62,500 bases of DNA from Theodoxus fluviatilis (Eukaryota; Mollusca; Gastropoda; Cycloneritida; Neritidae), in assembly GCA_034096865.1 (NCBI GenBank), contig JAWQFJ010001236.1, positions 85,001 through 147,500 of the forward strand. Reading direction: 5' to 3'. The notes beneath the pieces are model-generated. The model did no database searches. It was not told where the DNA came from and saw only the letters and a list, made by a program, of their open reading frames with translations. This document shows positions 1 to 12,119 of the stretch, one piece after another. A program made the translations under genes and the position numbers. Every line of letters starts with the position of its first letter. The first letter of the stretch is position 1.

Positions 1-930
1 CAAAGTTACATGCTAACAAACTATGAGACTTGCAGATTTGTGTTGCGTGTGCCTCGGGACATATCATGGGGCACCTTAAATTTAAATATTTTTTCTCAAA
101 ATTTAATGTCTGAGCTAAAGGGCTACAGAAAATCTTACTGCAGATTTAGAATTATATGCAGTGACTCAAGTATACTTAAAAAGTATGCCATTGCATTTAC
201 TTCAAATGTCATCATTAAATTTAAATTCAAATTTTGAAAATCGCAATAGTTCCGCAACGGTAAAACTTAGAGAAGATCTGACCACACATTTGGACTATTT
301 GTTCCTCAAGGATACATACAAACAGAGCTTCATCAAATTTCTAATTCCGTTTAAATCAATGAATTAAAATTTTCATTTTACACATGTAAATAAATAACTC
401 AAAAACGAAACATATGCTGCAGGACATCTGATTGCAGATTTGCATTGAACATGCCTCAGGGCAGCACATGCGCAACTTTTAATTCTAAATTTAATTTGTT
501 CTAATTTTTTAATTAAAATAAAATTTTTACTTCTGTCAGTTTATAACTCGAGAAAGGGTAGCAGGATACATGGGCGACTTATGATTTTATTTAATTTTAA
601 ATTAATTTTTATAAGTTTTTAATTTGGACCTAATTGCTTGTTTGCATTGCATATGCCAATTGGGGCAGGTTATAGGCAACTTGTTTGAAAGAAGTTTGCA
701 TTCAAACGTTTTTGCGTTAACATTTCTAAAACCTTTTTTAAAAGTTTGCATTCAAACAGTTTTTGCGTTGACATTTCTCAAATGTTTTTAAATGTTTCAT
801 TGTGAACCGTAAACATAAATCAAACCATTCAAACCAAAATAAAACATTTTAAAAACGTTTTCATGCTATCTGGGAAATGAATAGCTTGTCATGAATGAAT
901 AGTATAATATATGTGCACCAGTGCAACACC
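1..930. repeat. AT-rich non-coding DNA with degenerate tandem repeats
   Basis: No credible gene is seen. A motif resembling TTGCAGATTTGCATTG followed by a GCCTCRGG block and a TTTAAATTTAA stretch recurs near 30, 428 and 640, so the stretch looks like an old, diverged repeat. Between about 690 and 795 a unit of about 52 bp (AAGTTTGCATTCAAAC...TTTTTGCGTT) occurs twice in tandem. Confidence 0.5.
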
Positions 931-934
931 ATAA

Positions 935-1236
935 CAGGGGCGGACGAGGGGGGGTTCTGGGGTTTCCGGAACACCCCACCCCCACCCCCCACCCCAACAG
1001 CAAAAAAAAAAGTTTTACTTTGAGTGTCAATTTTGGGGGTATTCTTCAGTAACAAAATCTGCTGTCTGAAACTGGCAATGATGATCATCAGAATGCACCA
1101 TATTGCACCATTTTGCATCCTGGTTTTCAAAATTGTCCAGGGGAGCATGCTCCCCCCCCCCCCCCCCCCCCCCCCGTCTCATAAAAAATGTTTGGAACAC
1201 CCCCCAAAAAAAACACAAAAAACTGATCCGTCCCTG
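935..1236. mobile_element. MITE with CAGGGGCGGA termini and 5-bp TSD, copy 1
   Basis: The left end reads CAGGGGCGGACGAG and the right end CTGATCCGTCCCTG, an imperfect inverted repeat. The flanks carry the direct repeat CATAA at 930-934 and 1,237-1,241. A second copy at 29,914-30,544 has matching termini and its own 5-bp flanking duplication, so the boundaries support each other. The interior holds C-runs and no ORF. The termini resemble hAT-type MITEs; superfamily assignment is an inference. Confidence 0.7.
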
Positions 1237-1428
1237 CATAATAGTTGTTGTGGCGTCTATGCTTCGTTGATTCCAACCGCCTAGCCGGCATTGCTTGGTG
1301 ACACCAAAGATCCTATATACACATTGAAAGACTGCACTGCATCGTTCTCATAGAAATGCTTGAGAAGACACAGAAAAATTACCCAACTTTGCTACCTGTA
1401 ACTTTCCCTGCACTCTGGCCCCAAGGCA

Positions 1429-2421
1429 GACAAGAAGGGCGAAGCCCATACGACTCACATGCTTGACCTTCACCTTAACATGACCTTGACCTTCAGGTGA
1501 CATTCAAGGTCAAGGTCAAACAACTAAACCTACCAATGACATCATACACTAAGAAATGCTTTACACATTTTTCTTACCAAAATACATGTGACCCTGACCC
1601 AAGGTCAAGGTCATCCAAGGTCATGAAACACAAAGCTGTTAATTCAAGACATAGGAAGCACAATGGTGCTTATTGGCACTTTCTACCATGAGATATGGTC
1701 ACTTTTATGTATGTATGTATGTATGTATGTATTTTCATTTTTACTGCGCCATTATCACGATAAACATGCTCATGGCGCGACAAGACGAAATAAAAAAGTT
1801 TTGAGACCAGTTTTAAATGCGGCCAAGGATGGACTAGCCCTCAGACCCTCAGGAAGTTGGTTCCAGAGTCTCGGTCTAACAACGCTGAAGGAGCGGTCAC
1901 TGACGCTCCGTAACCTTGTTTGTGGGACACTACCCCATTTTGGTCACATTTCATAAGGGTCAAAGTGACCTTGACCTTGATGATATGTGACCAAATGACC
2001 AAATCATGATGAAAGTATAACATGTGTCCCACATAATTATTAAGTTTGAAACAGTTATCTTCCATAGTTCAGGGTCAAGGTCACTTCCAAATATGTATAC
2101 AATCCAACTTTGAAGAGCTCCTGTGACCTTGACCTTAAAGCAAGGTCAACCAAACTGGTATCAAAAGATAGGGCTTACTTTGCCCTATATACCATGTATA
2201 GGTCAGGTATCTAATCTCAAAAACTTCAGAGAAAATAGGGGAAATGTGAAAAGTGGCTGGGTTTTTTTACATTTACGGCCCCTGTGACCTTGACCTTGAA
2301 GCAAGGTCAAGTCACCATGTACGTTTTTGTACGTCTTGTCATCCTACACCATCATGATAAATTGGGTGTTGATAGACTTAATAGTGTTCGAGAAAAATCC
2401 AACGTTAAAGTTTTTTTTACG
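1429..2421 (+). repeat. AAGGTCA-rich dispersed repeat, copy 1 (interrupted)
   Basis: The sequence from GACAAGAAGGGC onward aligns almost base for base with 50,154-50,925, except for a foreign block at about 1,704-1,928. It is packed with AGGTCA/TGACCT half-sites, often as AAGGTCAAGGTCA. At about 2,421 it is abruptly joined to a gypsy fragment. No protein is encoded. A partial inverted copy lies at 18,737-19,140. Confidence 0.75.
1704..1928 (-). mobile_element. 3' end fragment of a CR1/L2-like LINE with TATG tail
   Basis: On the minus strand this encodes the usual C-terminus of CR1/L2-type reverse transcriptase proteins (frame containing LRS..GDRSFSVVGPRLWNQLP-type residues, better preserved in the copy at 27,929-28,225) followed by a TACA microsatellite tail. 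It sits inside the AAGGTCA-rich repeat; the unoccupied site is visible in the copy near 50,430. It is heavily 5' truncated and non-functional. Confidence 0.7.
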
Positions 2422-2424
2422 GAC

Positions 2425-3290
2425 AACAGGATGCCTGGACGCTCCTCAGTCCAGAGACTGCGGAGCACTGCCAGAGGACCGCGAACAGTCCTCCCGTACA
2501 ACAGCTCAAATGGGGAGAAACCGAGGCTCTCTTGCAGGACTTCCCAATAAGCAAAGAGCAGGGCAGGGATATACCGATCCCACTGCCTGGGCTTTTCTTG
2601 CGCCAGCTTGCGCAGCATTGTCTTGAGAGTATCATTATATCTCTCCACCAGGCCGTTCCCCTGAGCGTGGTAGGAAGTGGTGGCGAGGCCCCTGATGGCC
2701 AACAACCTCTCCACTTCTCTCATGATGTCACTCATGAACTGAGTGCCTCAATCAATTAAGATCTCGGAAGGAATGCCTACTCTCGACCACACTTGCCACA
2801 TCGCCTTGGCGATCGTCACAGCATCTATGGTCTTCAGGGGAATGGCCTCAGGATAACGGGTGGCGTAGTCCACGAGTACCAGAATGTAACGATTCCCAGA
2901 CTCAGATGCAGGGGTGATCGGTCCCACCAAGTCGATTGCTACACGCTCGAAGGGCGTGTCAATGAGCGTCATTTTCCCTAGTGGTGCCTTCCGCGGCCTG
3001 GGGGAAACCCGCTGACACTGGTCGCAGGATAGTACGAATCGACGAGTGTCGGGGCACGTTCCAGGCCAGTAAAACTGCATCCACACGTGGTCCTGCATCC
3101 TCTGTACCCCCATATGATCCCCCATAGGTGGCTCGTGTGCCAAACTGAGGACACCGTGCCTCAGCTGGCGAGGGAGGACGACCTGCGTATAAACAGCGCC
3201 CTTACCACAAAACTTGCGGTATAGAATTCCTTTCTTCCACACAAACGTGACTTCACCCGACTGCCACTGCGCCAGCAGATGATCGAGCTA
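2425..3290 (-). pseudogene. Ty3/gypsy retrotransposon integrase fragment
   Basis: The minus-strand frame carries, in order, an H2C2 zinc-binding module (His-x6-His in HEPPMGDH, then CDQC), the integrase core with the first Asp in AIDLVGP, the second Asp in ILID, the catalytic Glu in GLVERYN, and the LLYGRTVRGPL region downstream. One in-frame TGA at 2,748-2,750, directly after the second catalytic Asp where family members carry Arg or a similar residue, interrupts an otherwise open frame; a CGA-to-TGA change would explain it. The frame also continues a little upstream of the first Met, to about 3,290. Protease, reverse transcriptase, RNase H and LTRs are absent, so this is a truncated, inactive remnant. 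Its downstream end is fused to the AAGGTCA-rich repeat. Confidence 0.85.
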
Positions 3291-3690
3291 GTGTGATATA
3301 ATGTTTCATGTAAAGCTCGAATGAGTGGCAGCAGATAACTGTTTAGTTCTGGCTTGAATTGACTATTTCGTTTCCCTGGTCCGGCGAGGACAGAAAATTC
3401 ATGAGTGCATGATCAAATTGCCCGCATTCGGCGTAATCGGTAATGTACATGTAAGTTGTAATGTGTAAGATTATGACAAGAAAATGGCATATACAACAAA
3501 GTTTCACGACAACTAAATTCACCAATTATATTAATAACTGACCATTTTTACACCTACAGCTAGTGCACAAACCCTACAAAGCAAACAAAACATACTGCGG
3601 GGAGTGTCCCGGTCACGCATCAAAACTTAGTGCACGAGTGATCGTTTCGTTTTTGTCTTATTTGTTTATCTGCTCCGACATGGTAAGCTG
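3262..3690 (+). repeat. Dispersed repeat S, copy 1
   Basis: About 400 bp starting GCCAGCAGATGATCGAGCTAG and ending near CTGCTCCGACATGG. A diverged inverted copy occupies about 6,600-6,960 and a partial direct copy about 5,892-6,065. No ORF of interest. The first 25-30 bp overlap the end of the gypsy fragment, so the exact junction is uncertain. Confidence 0.6.
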
Positions 3691-3879
3691 ACTGTGCTAA
3701 GAAACCAACATCTAAAATAATTAGAGTTAGTTAATACATTTTTCTTTCTAAGGTAATATCCGTGAGGAAGAAAACGCGTTGCGTTGACTTTCGCAAGCCC
3801 GATGCCTATCGATTTTACCTCAACAAAATTGAGGTGATCGACGGGCTCGATCCATACCCGCTGACGCTCCCTATGGGTT

Positions 3880-3907
3880 GGGGGGGGGGGGGGGGGGGGG
3901 GGGGGGG
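3880..3907. repeat. Poly-G run of about 28 bp
   Basis: An uninterrupted G tract lies inside the first SINE-like copy. Homopolymers of this length are prone to sequencing error. Confidence 0.8.
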
Positions 3908-4076
3908 TAAGAATTGACCCACCACATCTCCCTTCGCGATTCGTAAGAGGCAAATAAATAGGGACAACGTGACTTGATTTCCGTTTGCTCGATTCTAGCG
4001 ATTGTCGTGCTTGATGGCCTTATATAGCCTACAAAGGCGGATATGCTGTAAAACTCAATCCATCCATCCATCCATT
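3908..4076 (+). mobile_element. SINE-like element with CCAT tail, copy 1
   Basis: The pattern is AATTGACCCAC..., GATTCGTAAGAGGC, a CTAGCGATTGTCGTGC block, then TGGCCTTATATAGCCTACAAAGG and AAAACTC followed by CCATCCATCCAT. The 3' 45 bp match the 3' end of the LINE at 21,820-24,804 read on its own strand. Similar short copies lie at 4,078-4,280 and, inverted, at 17,171-17,362. Whether this is a SINE borrowing a LINE tail or a truncated LINE cannot be decided here. Confidence 0.6.
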
Positions 4077-4077
4077 G

Positions 4078-4280
4078 GGATTCGTAAGAGGCGAATAACT
4101 AGGTACATCGTGACCTGATTTGCGCTGACTCGGAACTATTCTAGTGGTTTTTGTGCTCGGTGGCCTGACGTAGCCTACAAAGCTGATAAGCCATAAAACT
4201 CCATCCATCCACCCATCCATCCATGCATGCATGCATCCATCCATCCATCCATCCATCCATCCATCCATCCATCCATCCAT
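4078..4280 (+). mobile_element. SINE-like element with CCAT tail, copy 2
   Basis: Starts at GATTCGTAAGAGGCGAATAAC, repeats the middle block (CTAGTGGTTTTTGTGC) and ends in TAGCCTACAAAGCTGATAAGCC, AAAACTC and about 70 bp of CCAT/GCAT repeats. It lies directly after copy 1, in tandem. Met-Asp-Gly-Trp reading frames in the tail are microsatellite artefacts. Confidence 0.6.
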
Positions 4281-4696
4281 ACCAGCTGACGAAAGACCAA
4301 CTTGATCCGGAATTGAGGAACACTCCGCCAACAAGTGCCATGGAATTATTTAATTGTTGTACTCGGAACATCGGCGTACACGTTGGAAGAGTTTAAGCAT
4401 TATAGGTCTTTGGAACTCTATCGATTCTTTGTAGCAGGATTCGTGGGAGATGTCTGCTGATTCTCGCCGGGTGTTTGTCTTGAAAGGTCAGATCTATTCT
4501 GTAAATCTTCTTTTTCCATCCTCTTCGTCTAGCTTCGGTCAGTCACCCTTTGCACAATCGGACCTAGATTGGTTTTCTCTGATGGTATAAAGTAGTAGGA
4601 GCGTTTGACTCATCTTAATTTATTTTTTTTTGTTGTTAAAACACTTTTTCACGCAGCAAGAAGTCGGCATGGTTGCACGTCTCCCGTAGCACAGCT

Positions 4697-5214
4697 TAGG
4701 TGTTCAGGAGAGGGAAAGAGCGCTCAATTACCAACATGAAGCGCTCATGCAGCGCGCTGTAGTTTTTGTACTCCTGAACAAGCCTCTAATGTAGTGCAGC
4801 GCTTCACTTGTTAAAGGGGAGGTAAATCTTCTGCGACCCATGTTGTGTTGTTAGACGCGAAGAAAGTGTTTTCTTTGCCACAGACATCGTTTATGCACGT
4901 TTAAATGTATTCTGCATGAATAAAGTCCACTTCTGTGTCATCCTTATACTTGCCATTACCCGCGCATACAGGGCGCTTGGGGCAAATAAAGCCCGTTCCA
5001 GTCCCAAAATGATGTTTCTGATGGTTATTTTACACATCGACGACCAGTGCGGGATCGAAGACATGTACGCCATTTTGAAAATGATGCAAAACCGTCTGAA
5101 TCATCTCGGATTCGTGATTCACAGCGCTGCTCAGCGCTGAGTGAATCACGCCCCAAAATTGCTGTTCAGGAGTGAATCACATGAAGCGCTGAGCCTCCTG
5201 AACAAGCCTTTAGC
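4697..5214. repeat. Palindrome-rich repeat with TTCAGGAG/CTCCTGAA ends
   Basis: GTTCAGGAG at about 4,702 faces CTCCTGAACAAGCCT at about 4,770. The same pairing recurs at about 5,165 and 5,198. Several AGCGCT motifs lie between. It looks like a decayed inverted-repeat element, but clean ends and a target-site duplication were not found. Confidence 0.35.
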
Positions 5215-5552
5215 CCCTCTCCGCTGCGTCGCCAGGCAACAGCACGGGTGGAGAGGCTGATGTAAACAGCCGGATTGTGCTATGATGTTCCCATTTATTC
5301 TAGAACCTTCACAACAATAGAAACAAACGTTTCGGGAGTAGCCCTTCTTCAGTGAGTAGCCTACTCACGAGATTTCCCATTTTCGGACTAGCCACTTTTT
5401 CTTGCTTCACAGTTTTTATCAGCATAACTATTTGCAATTATTGAGACAGACAGTCTGTGTCTTTGCTATGAACAACGGGTAATCTGTTGAAGTAAAATCT
5501 TAAGAGTCGTTGTCACTGGCCTTGGTGCTGCACGCGCTTGAGCGGCGATGCG

Positions 5553-7120
5553 CTATATAGGACATTCTCACTTCTGAAACGGAAATTCAGCCCGAGTTTT
5601 GTCCCTTTACTTCCACTAGTTCCGGTATACATGTATTGGTAAAACTAGAAGCTCATGGGATGATCGCTAGATCGTGGCAAAAGGATGTCATTAAAGCATA
5701 CAACAAGATTAATTAGATTAAAAACTAATCGAAAATAGTCACATTAGACTGTTTTAACGTATACTTTCTGCACAAAACCCACAGAAGATAAGTAAACAAA
5801 CCTCACCGTACGTACTTAGCTCAAAGATTATAGGTTAACCTATAATCTTTGCTTAGCTGGCTAGCACTAGCAGACGAACGCGATCGAACCATAGTCACTA
5901 CGCCAGCAGACGATCGAGCTAGTGTGATATAATGTTTCATGTAAAGCTCGAATGAGTAGCAGCAGATAAGTTCTGTCCTGAATTGACAATTTCGTTTCCC
6001 TGGTCTGGCGAGGACCGAAAATTCACTATCATCGAGTCGATAATCTTGCGCGCACTCGACGTAATGTAGTTCGACTTGTGGAGATATTAACCGTAGATTT
6101 TAGTTGTGCGGGGTAGACCACCCGCCAAAAATGTTGAATAGTGCTTTTGATATTAATGTTTAGTAATTATTGTCGGATCAGATAGCGAAACGATCACAAG
6201 CAACTTAAACGAGCTTGGGAGCAGCGCTTACGTTTGATTCGGCAGCTGCAGTCGAACTCGATCGGTCAATCGATGTCTGACATCACACTTTGGCTCAGTT
6301 TGAGATTTCAATAACTTCATGAAGTTGCGGTAGTTGCTTGTTTGCTGGAATGCCATGTAGCTTGACAACTTTTCCATCAATAATTTTGCCACGATGGTTA
6401 TGGCAAATAACACAGTACTGTTTTCCACCCCCACATACTTAAGTTGAGCGATCTATAGTATTCAGTGCAGACGAAATGTTCGAGAATGCAACCGGCAGCT
6501 GCAGTCGAACTCGATCGGTCAATCGATGTCTGAAATCACACTTTGAGATTTCAATAACTTCATGAATTAAGTTGCAGTAGTTGCTTGTTTGCTGGAATAC
6601 CATGTCGGATCAGATAGTGAAACGATCACTCGTGCATTGAGTTTTGATGCGAGACCACGACACTCCCCGAAGGTGTGTTATGTTTGCGTTGTAAAGTTTG
6701 AGTACTAGCTGTAAGTGTAAAAATGGTCAGTTATTAATATAATCGGTGATTTAAGTTGTAATTAAACTTTTTGTGTGTTTTAATGCTATTTTCTTGTCAT
6801 CATCGATTACGCCGTGCGGGCAAGTTGATCACTCATCGACTGGATGAGAGTGAATTTTCGGTCCTCGCCAGACCAGGGAAACGAAATTGTCAATTCAAGC
6901 CAGAACTAATCAGTTATCTGCTGCTACTCATTCGAGCTTTACATGACACAGTGCTGTTTTCCACCCCCCACATACTTGTACTTTGAGCGATCTAGCAGAC
7001 GCTTCGAGAATCGACCGGAACTAGGTGGTTCTACCTAACGCGTTGTTTTTCGACAGAGAGCGCCGAGGATAACTCCTGCAGGGTACGTTAATGAGAATGT
7101 CCTATAGCGGTACATCTTGT
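5553..7120. repeat. Imperfect foldback region of about 1.6 kb
   Basis: The ends read GCGCTATATAGGACATTCTC (about 5,557) and GAGAATGTCCTATAGCG (about 7,100), an inverted pair. Inside, a direct copy of repeat S (5,892-6,065) faces an inverted copy (6,600-6,960). A unit of about 120 bp beginning GGCAGCTGCAGTCGAACTCG is duplicated at 6,241 and 6,493. The segment 5,690-5,815 is also found inverted at 41,340-41,450. No transposase frame was recognised. Confidence 0.5.
5815..5858. mobile_element. 30-bp inverted-repeat-only micro-element with 7-bp TSD
   Basis: Positions 5,822-5,851 form a perfect 30-bp palindrome that begins CAAAGATTATAGGTT. It is flanked by CTTAGCT on both sides (5,815-5,821 and 5,852-5,858). 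The first 15 bp are identical to the termini of the 888-bp element at 40,959-41,846, which also has a 7-bp duplication. The related repeat at about 41,325-41,345 lacks the insertion. Confidence 0.75.
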
Positions 7121-7129
7121 CACGTATAC

Positions 7130-7628
7130 AGGGTTTCCACCGGAAAACTGTGAAAATCAGTTGTGGCGCCGTTTTGTACGCTGCCTGCTTTCAAGCTCAT
7201 TGGCCGATTGGGAGTACGTTGAGATGGCGCTGGATGATTCTAACATGAGAACAGTCCGATGACCATGAAATGAAAATGCACGAAAGAGTACCTTTACTCT
7301 CAGGCACGTCATTATGAATATATTGCTATGCTGTTTGTCCCCGTAGACTATATTTTGCTTTTGAGTACAGACCATCCGAAGTTCAACGTAAAATACAAGA
7401 AGAGTATCAACAGGTGATACAAATTGCGCCGGTTTACAACTGACACATGTGCCATTGCAGCTGCTCGATCGAGATCAATCGATGCCTCTCTATCCAACGA
7501 TAGGCTTGTTCCGGTAACTCAACAGGGGGAGAGCCATGTAGCCAGCTAGAGATCAAAGCCATACTGGGAGCCTGAGAATTGCATTAGGTAATTACCGCAG
7601 TCCCATCTCAATTTCAAAACCATACTTA

Positions 7629-7632
<4 letters not shown>
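7130..7632. other. Non-coding DNA, nothing recognised
   Basis: Unique-looking sequence between the foldback region and the polypyrimidine tract. The short ORFs here show no family features. Confidence 0.4.
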
Positions 7633-7704
<72 letters not shown>

Positions 7705-7807
7705 GCTCTCGCTCTCGCTCCCTCCCTCCACTCCCTCCCTCCACTCCCCTCCCCTCCCCTACCTCCCTCCCTCTCCCCTCCCTCCCTCTCCCTCCCCTCC
7801 CTCCCTT

Positions 7808-7880
<73 letters not shown>

Positions 7881-7985
7881 CTCGCTCTCGCCTCCCTCCC
7901 TCCACTCCCTCCCTCCACTCCCCTCCCCTCCCCTACCTCCCTCCCTCTCCCCTCCCTCCCTCTCCCTCCCCTCCCTCCCTCCTCG

Positions 7986-8081
<96 letters not shown>

Positions 8082-8155
8082 GCACGCACGGACGCACGCA
8101 CACTTTCACACATACACACACGCACGCACGCACACACACCCACACACACACACTT
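7633..8155. repeat. Polypyrimidine CT tract with duplicated block, then CA repeat
   Basis: About 415 bp are almost wholly C and T on the plus strand. A complex block (CTCGCTCTCGC..., CCTCCCTCCACTCCC) occurs at about 7,704-7,815 and again at about 7,877-7,985, separated by pure CT repeats. A CA/CACG repeat follows to 8,155. Poly-Arg/Glu and poly-Cys/Val frames here are artefacts. Mirror-symmetric homopyrimidine DNA of this kind can form triplexes; that is general knowledge and was not tested. Confidence 0.85.
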
Positions 8156-8159
8156 ACTT

Positions 8160-9078
<919 letters not shown>

Positions 9079-9289
9079 TAGATGCCCTCTCTCAATGATG
9101 GCTGCAGAGTTCCCACCTGATGTGTAAGTATTAGCGTGTTGAGTTAGGTGAGGTGCCAACTGAAACGTACGTGTAACGGGAATTTTTTGTGCTGATGTCA
9201 TTAATGTCTTTGGAAGGCTTTTTGGAATGTTGTGATGGTGGTGATAGTGAGCGTTGAGGTACGTGGTGTTGATGGTGGCGGCGGTGGTT

Positions 9290-9340
9290 GTGGGTATGTG
9301 GGTGGGTGGGTGTGCGCGCGTGCGCATATGAGCGTGTGGA

Positions 9341-9378
<38 letters not shown>

Positions 9379-9403
9379 TGCATGGGTGTGCAGGTGAATG
9401 TAT

Positions 9404-9449
<46 letters not shown>

Positions 9450-9450
9450 T
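9290..9450. repeat. GT-rich microsatellites
   Basis: Two GT tracts (about 9,342-9,375 and 9,405-9,449) are embedded in GTGG/GCGT-rich sequence 0.2 kb after the INAFM2-like stop codon. Confidence 0.9.
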
Positions 9451-9685
9451 GCGAGCGCACTCGCTCTGACTGCACTTAATTCCTTGAAAGCAGTGATTAG
9501 ATAGAAAGTCAAACATTTTGAGAAGCTGCGTTTGCTTGTCCTTGACAACAAATGAAGTATTTGAAAATGGCTGACTGTAGTGCCTGTCAAGCTGAACACA
9601 GCCATGGTCTGCCCTGCCTGGTTCCGGGCATCTGAGTTTGGACTTGGGTTTCACCTTTGGCACCAGTCCTTTGTCAAAAACTGAC

Positions 9686-9800
9686 TGACCCCTCTCTGGT
9701 TGTGTGTGCGTGGTGACCCCTCTCTGTTTGTGTGTGCGTGGTGACCCCTCTCTGTTTGTGTGTGGGTGGTGACCCCTCTCTGTTTGTGTGTGTGTGGTGT
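9686..9800. repeat. 28-bp tandem repeat, four copies
   Basis: TGACCCCTCTCTGTTTGTGT plus a GTGCGTGG-type end repeats every 28 bp (9,686, 9,714, 9,742, 9,770) with single-base differences. Confidence 0.85.
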
Positions 9801-10718
9801 GTTTTATTGAAATTATTGTTTATAAGATTCTGAAACTAGTGAAAGTGAGGTTATTCATTGTATGTAGCAGCTAGGAATTGAAAAGTACAATTATTGGACT
9901 AAACCAGTTACATCACAGTGCTCATGAAAATATTTCATAGAATCACTCTCAAGATAGGATTTTTTCTTTTCTTAAAAACCCTTTTATTCAGGATGGCATC
10001 ATCCTCATCACTGTCTTCTTTATCATCGTCAACAACTAAGACACAGTAAAAATTAATCTGTTATGACCAAGGTATATAAAAGATTTATGAGTTGAACCTA
10101 AAACCCTTCCAAAAAGTTGTTTGTTTCCGGTCACCCAACTGACCCCAAATTTTGCCGCTGACCGGTCGACCCTACATGATCTTTTTCACTGCTAGAAAAA
10201 ACCCTCAAACTCACACACAAATAGCATGCACCTGAAATGTGTAAATCGTAACTAGAATCAAGAATAACTTCAATTAAATCATATGTGTATGAAATATCAT
10301 TTTACTGGTGTAAAAAATGTCAGTAAGCAGGGTTTTCATTTACATATGAAATGTCATTTTTTCATGGCTATGAAACAACAACTTTCTTGGAACAAAAAGG
10401 AAAAAAATGTTCCTACCTACCTAGCCTTTTTTTCTTTTCTTTTTTCCCCCTGTTACCTGAAACAAACAGAAACCTTTTTTTTGCCCATGGCATTAGTCTT
10501 TCTTTCTGTCTGTTTTCTTATGAAAGATGCTCTTGGGGGAGAGGAGTGAGTGTGAGGGGTGTAAGGGAGATGGAAATACCAGTGAGCATTGTGTTTGTAA
10601 CTTTTGAAAATCCCTATGCAAACACTGTCAAAATAGTTAGCCGTAGAGAGACAAGGGTTTATATAGAGGGTGTGAAATTGAGCCATCTTGAAAATACTCT
10701 TCAAAAGGCAAAATAAAA

Positions 10719-11011
10719 GTTGTCATTACGGTAACCTGACCAACCCTATTTTTTCTGCCAATCCTAAACTTTTTTCCCCCACAAAAAAAGTCACGGTAAA
10801 CAACAAAGTGTGTGCTGTCCCATCTTCCCGGCACGACTCAGGGAATCCACTATTTGCACTTTAAAATGCATTTTCAGCAATAGACTATAGAGAAACTTAA
10901 TTTATGTTCAGTCTGGCCCCATCTATAAACACTTTTTTTAATATGTTAAAAAAAAAAGTTCAGGCCGACCTACCAACCCTATATTTTTTGTCATGTTACT
11001 GCAACGACGAC
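10719..11011. mobile_element. MITE with GTTGT..GTAAC termini, copy 1
   Basis: The left end GTTGTCATTACGGTAAC is matched inverted by GTTACTGCAACGACGAC at the right end. Both ends continue inward into an (inverted) ACCAACCCTA motif. The copy at 52,807-53,132 shares termini and the CCAACCCTA motif, and a partial terminus lies at 13,430-13,500. No clear target-site duplication was seen. Confidence 0.6.
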
Positions 11012-11118
11012 TTATTAAAAATGTCTCTCCATATTCATAGAAGTGAGCATTATAGGGACTTTATCTTCTGATTCAAGCATGCAGTGGATCACTCAGGCAC
11101 AGAGTGGATTCTCTCTCT

Positions 11119-11420
11119 GGTGTGGCAAAATGACATATGGGGAGATGATATGACGGTTCCTGAGTAGTATAGGAAATATTCTGCTTAATGTGTGATTTCA
11201 TTGACTTCAGCCATGGCTGCTACATTTCTCCCAGGGTTGACCTGGGCATGACAAGCATCAGGTCATTCTGGCATACTTTGGATTTTATTTTGGTGTGGCA
11301 GATTGACAAATTGGTAGGCAGGATGGCTGGTCCTGAGTAACGTAGCAAAGATGCTGAATGCTTGAATCTAGCCATTGCCTGCTGCATAGCACTCTGGGTT
11401 GACCTGGGCATTGGAGATTG
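11119..11420. repeat. Degenerate tandem duplication, period about 175 bp
   Basis: Blocks GGTGTGGCARAATGACA, TCCTGAGTA, CAGCCATGGCTGCT and GGGTTGACCTGGGCAT occur twice in the same order. No gene was recognised. Confidence 0.5.
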
Positions 11421-11580
11421 ATCAGCCCATCAGATGTCAACTTTGGGCTTGGCTCTCTGTCAGATGCCAGTCAGCTTACTAAATTCAGCCACAGCAATGC
11501 CATCTCTAGAGCTGGAGAGTAACAGAGAGTAGCTCCCATATCTCCACAGGAAAGCTTTTAATGGAGAGAGGAGAGAGGGA

Positions 11581-11864
<284 letters not shown>

Positions 11865-12119
11865 AAACAAAAGAACAGTTTATTGGAAAGGCCTCTGCCC
11901 CATTCCAAGTACAAAACGAACAATCAATGGGTACCCAAAAATAGCATGTGGAACATCTGCGACTTATCAACTGAAAGTTTTTTCCCTAATCCTCCAAAAA
12001 GAAAGCATTGTATTTATATAACTTCTCTGCTGATGATCTACATTGAAAAGCTATGTATAAATATACACTTGTAGCCCTAGTCACAATATCACTGTTGTTA
12101 CTCAATAAAGTTCTCGTTG

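Noticed and set aside
7592..8151. Arg/Glu and Cys/Val-rich ORFs of up to 185 codons
   Set aside because: Pure translation of CT and CA microsatellites.
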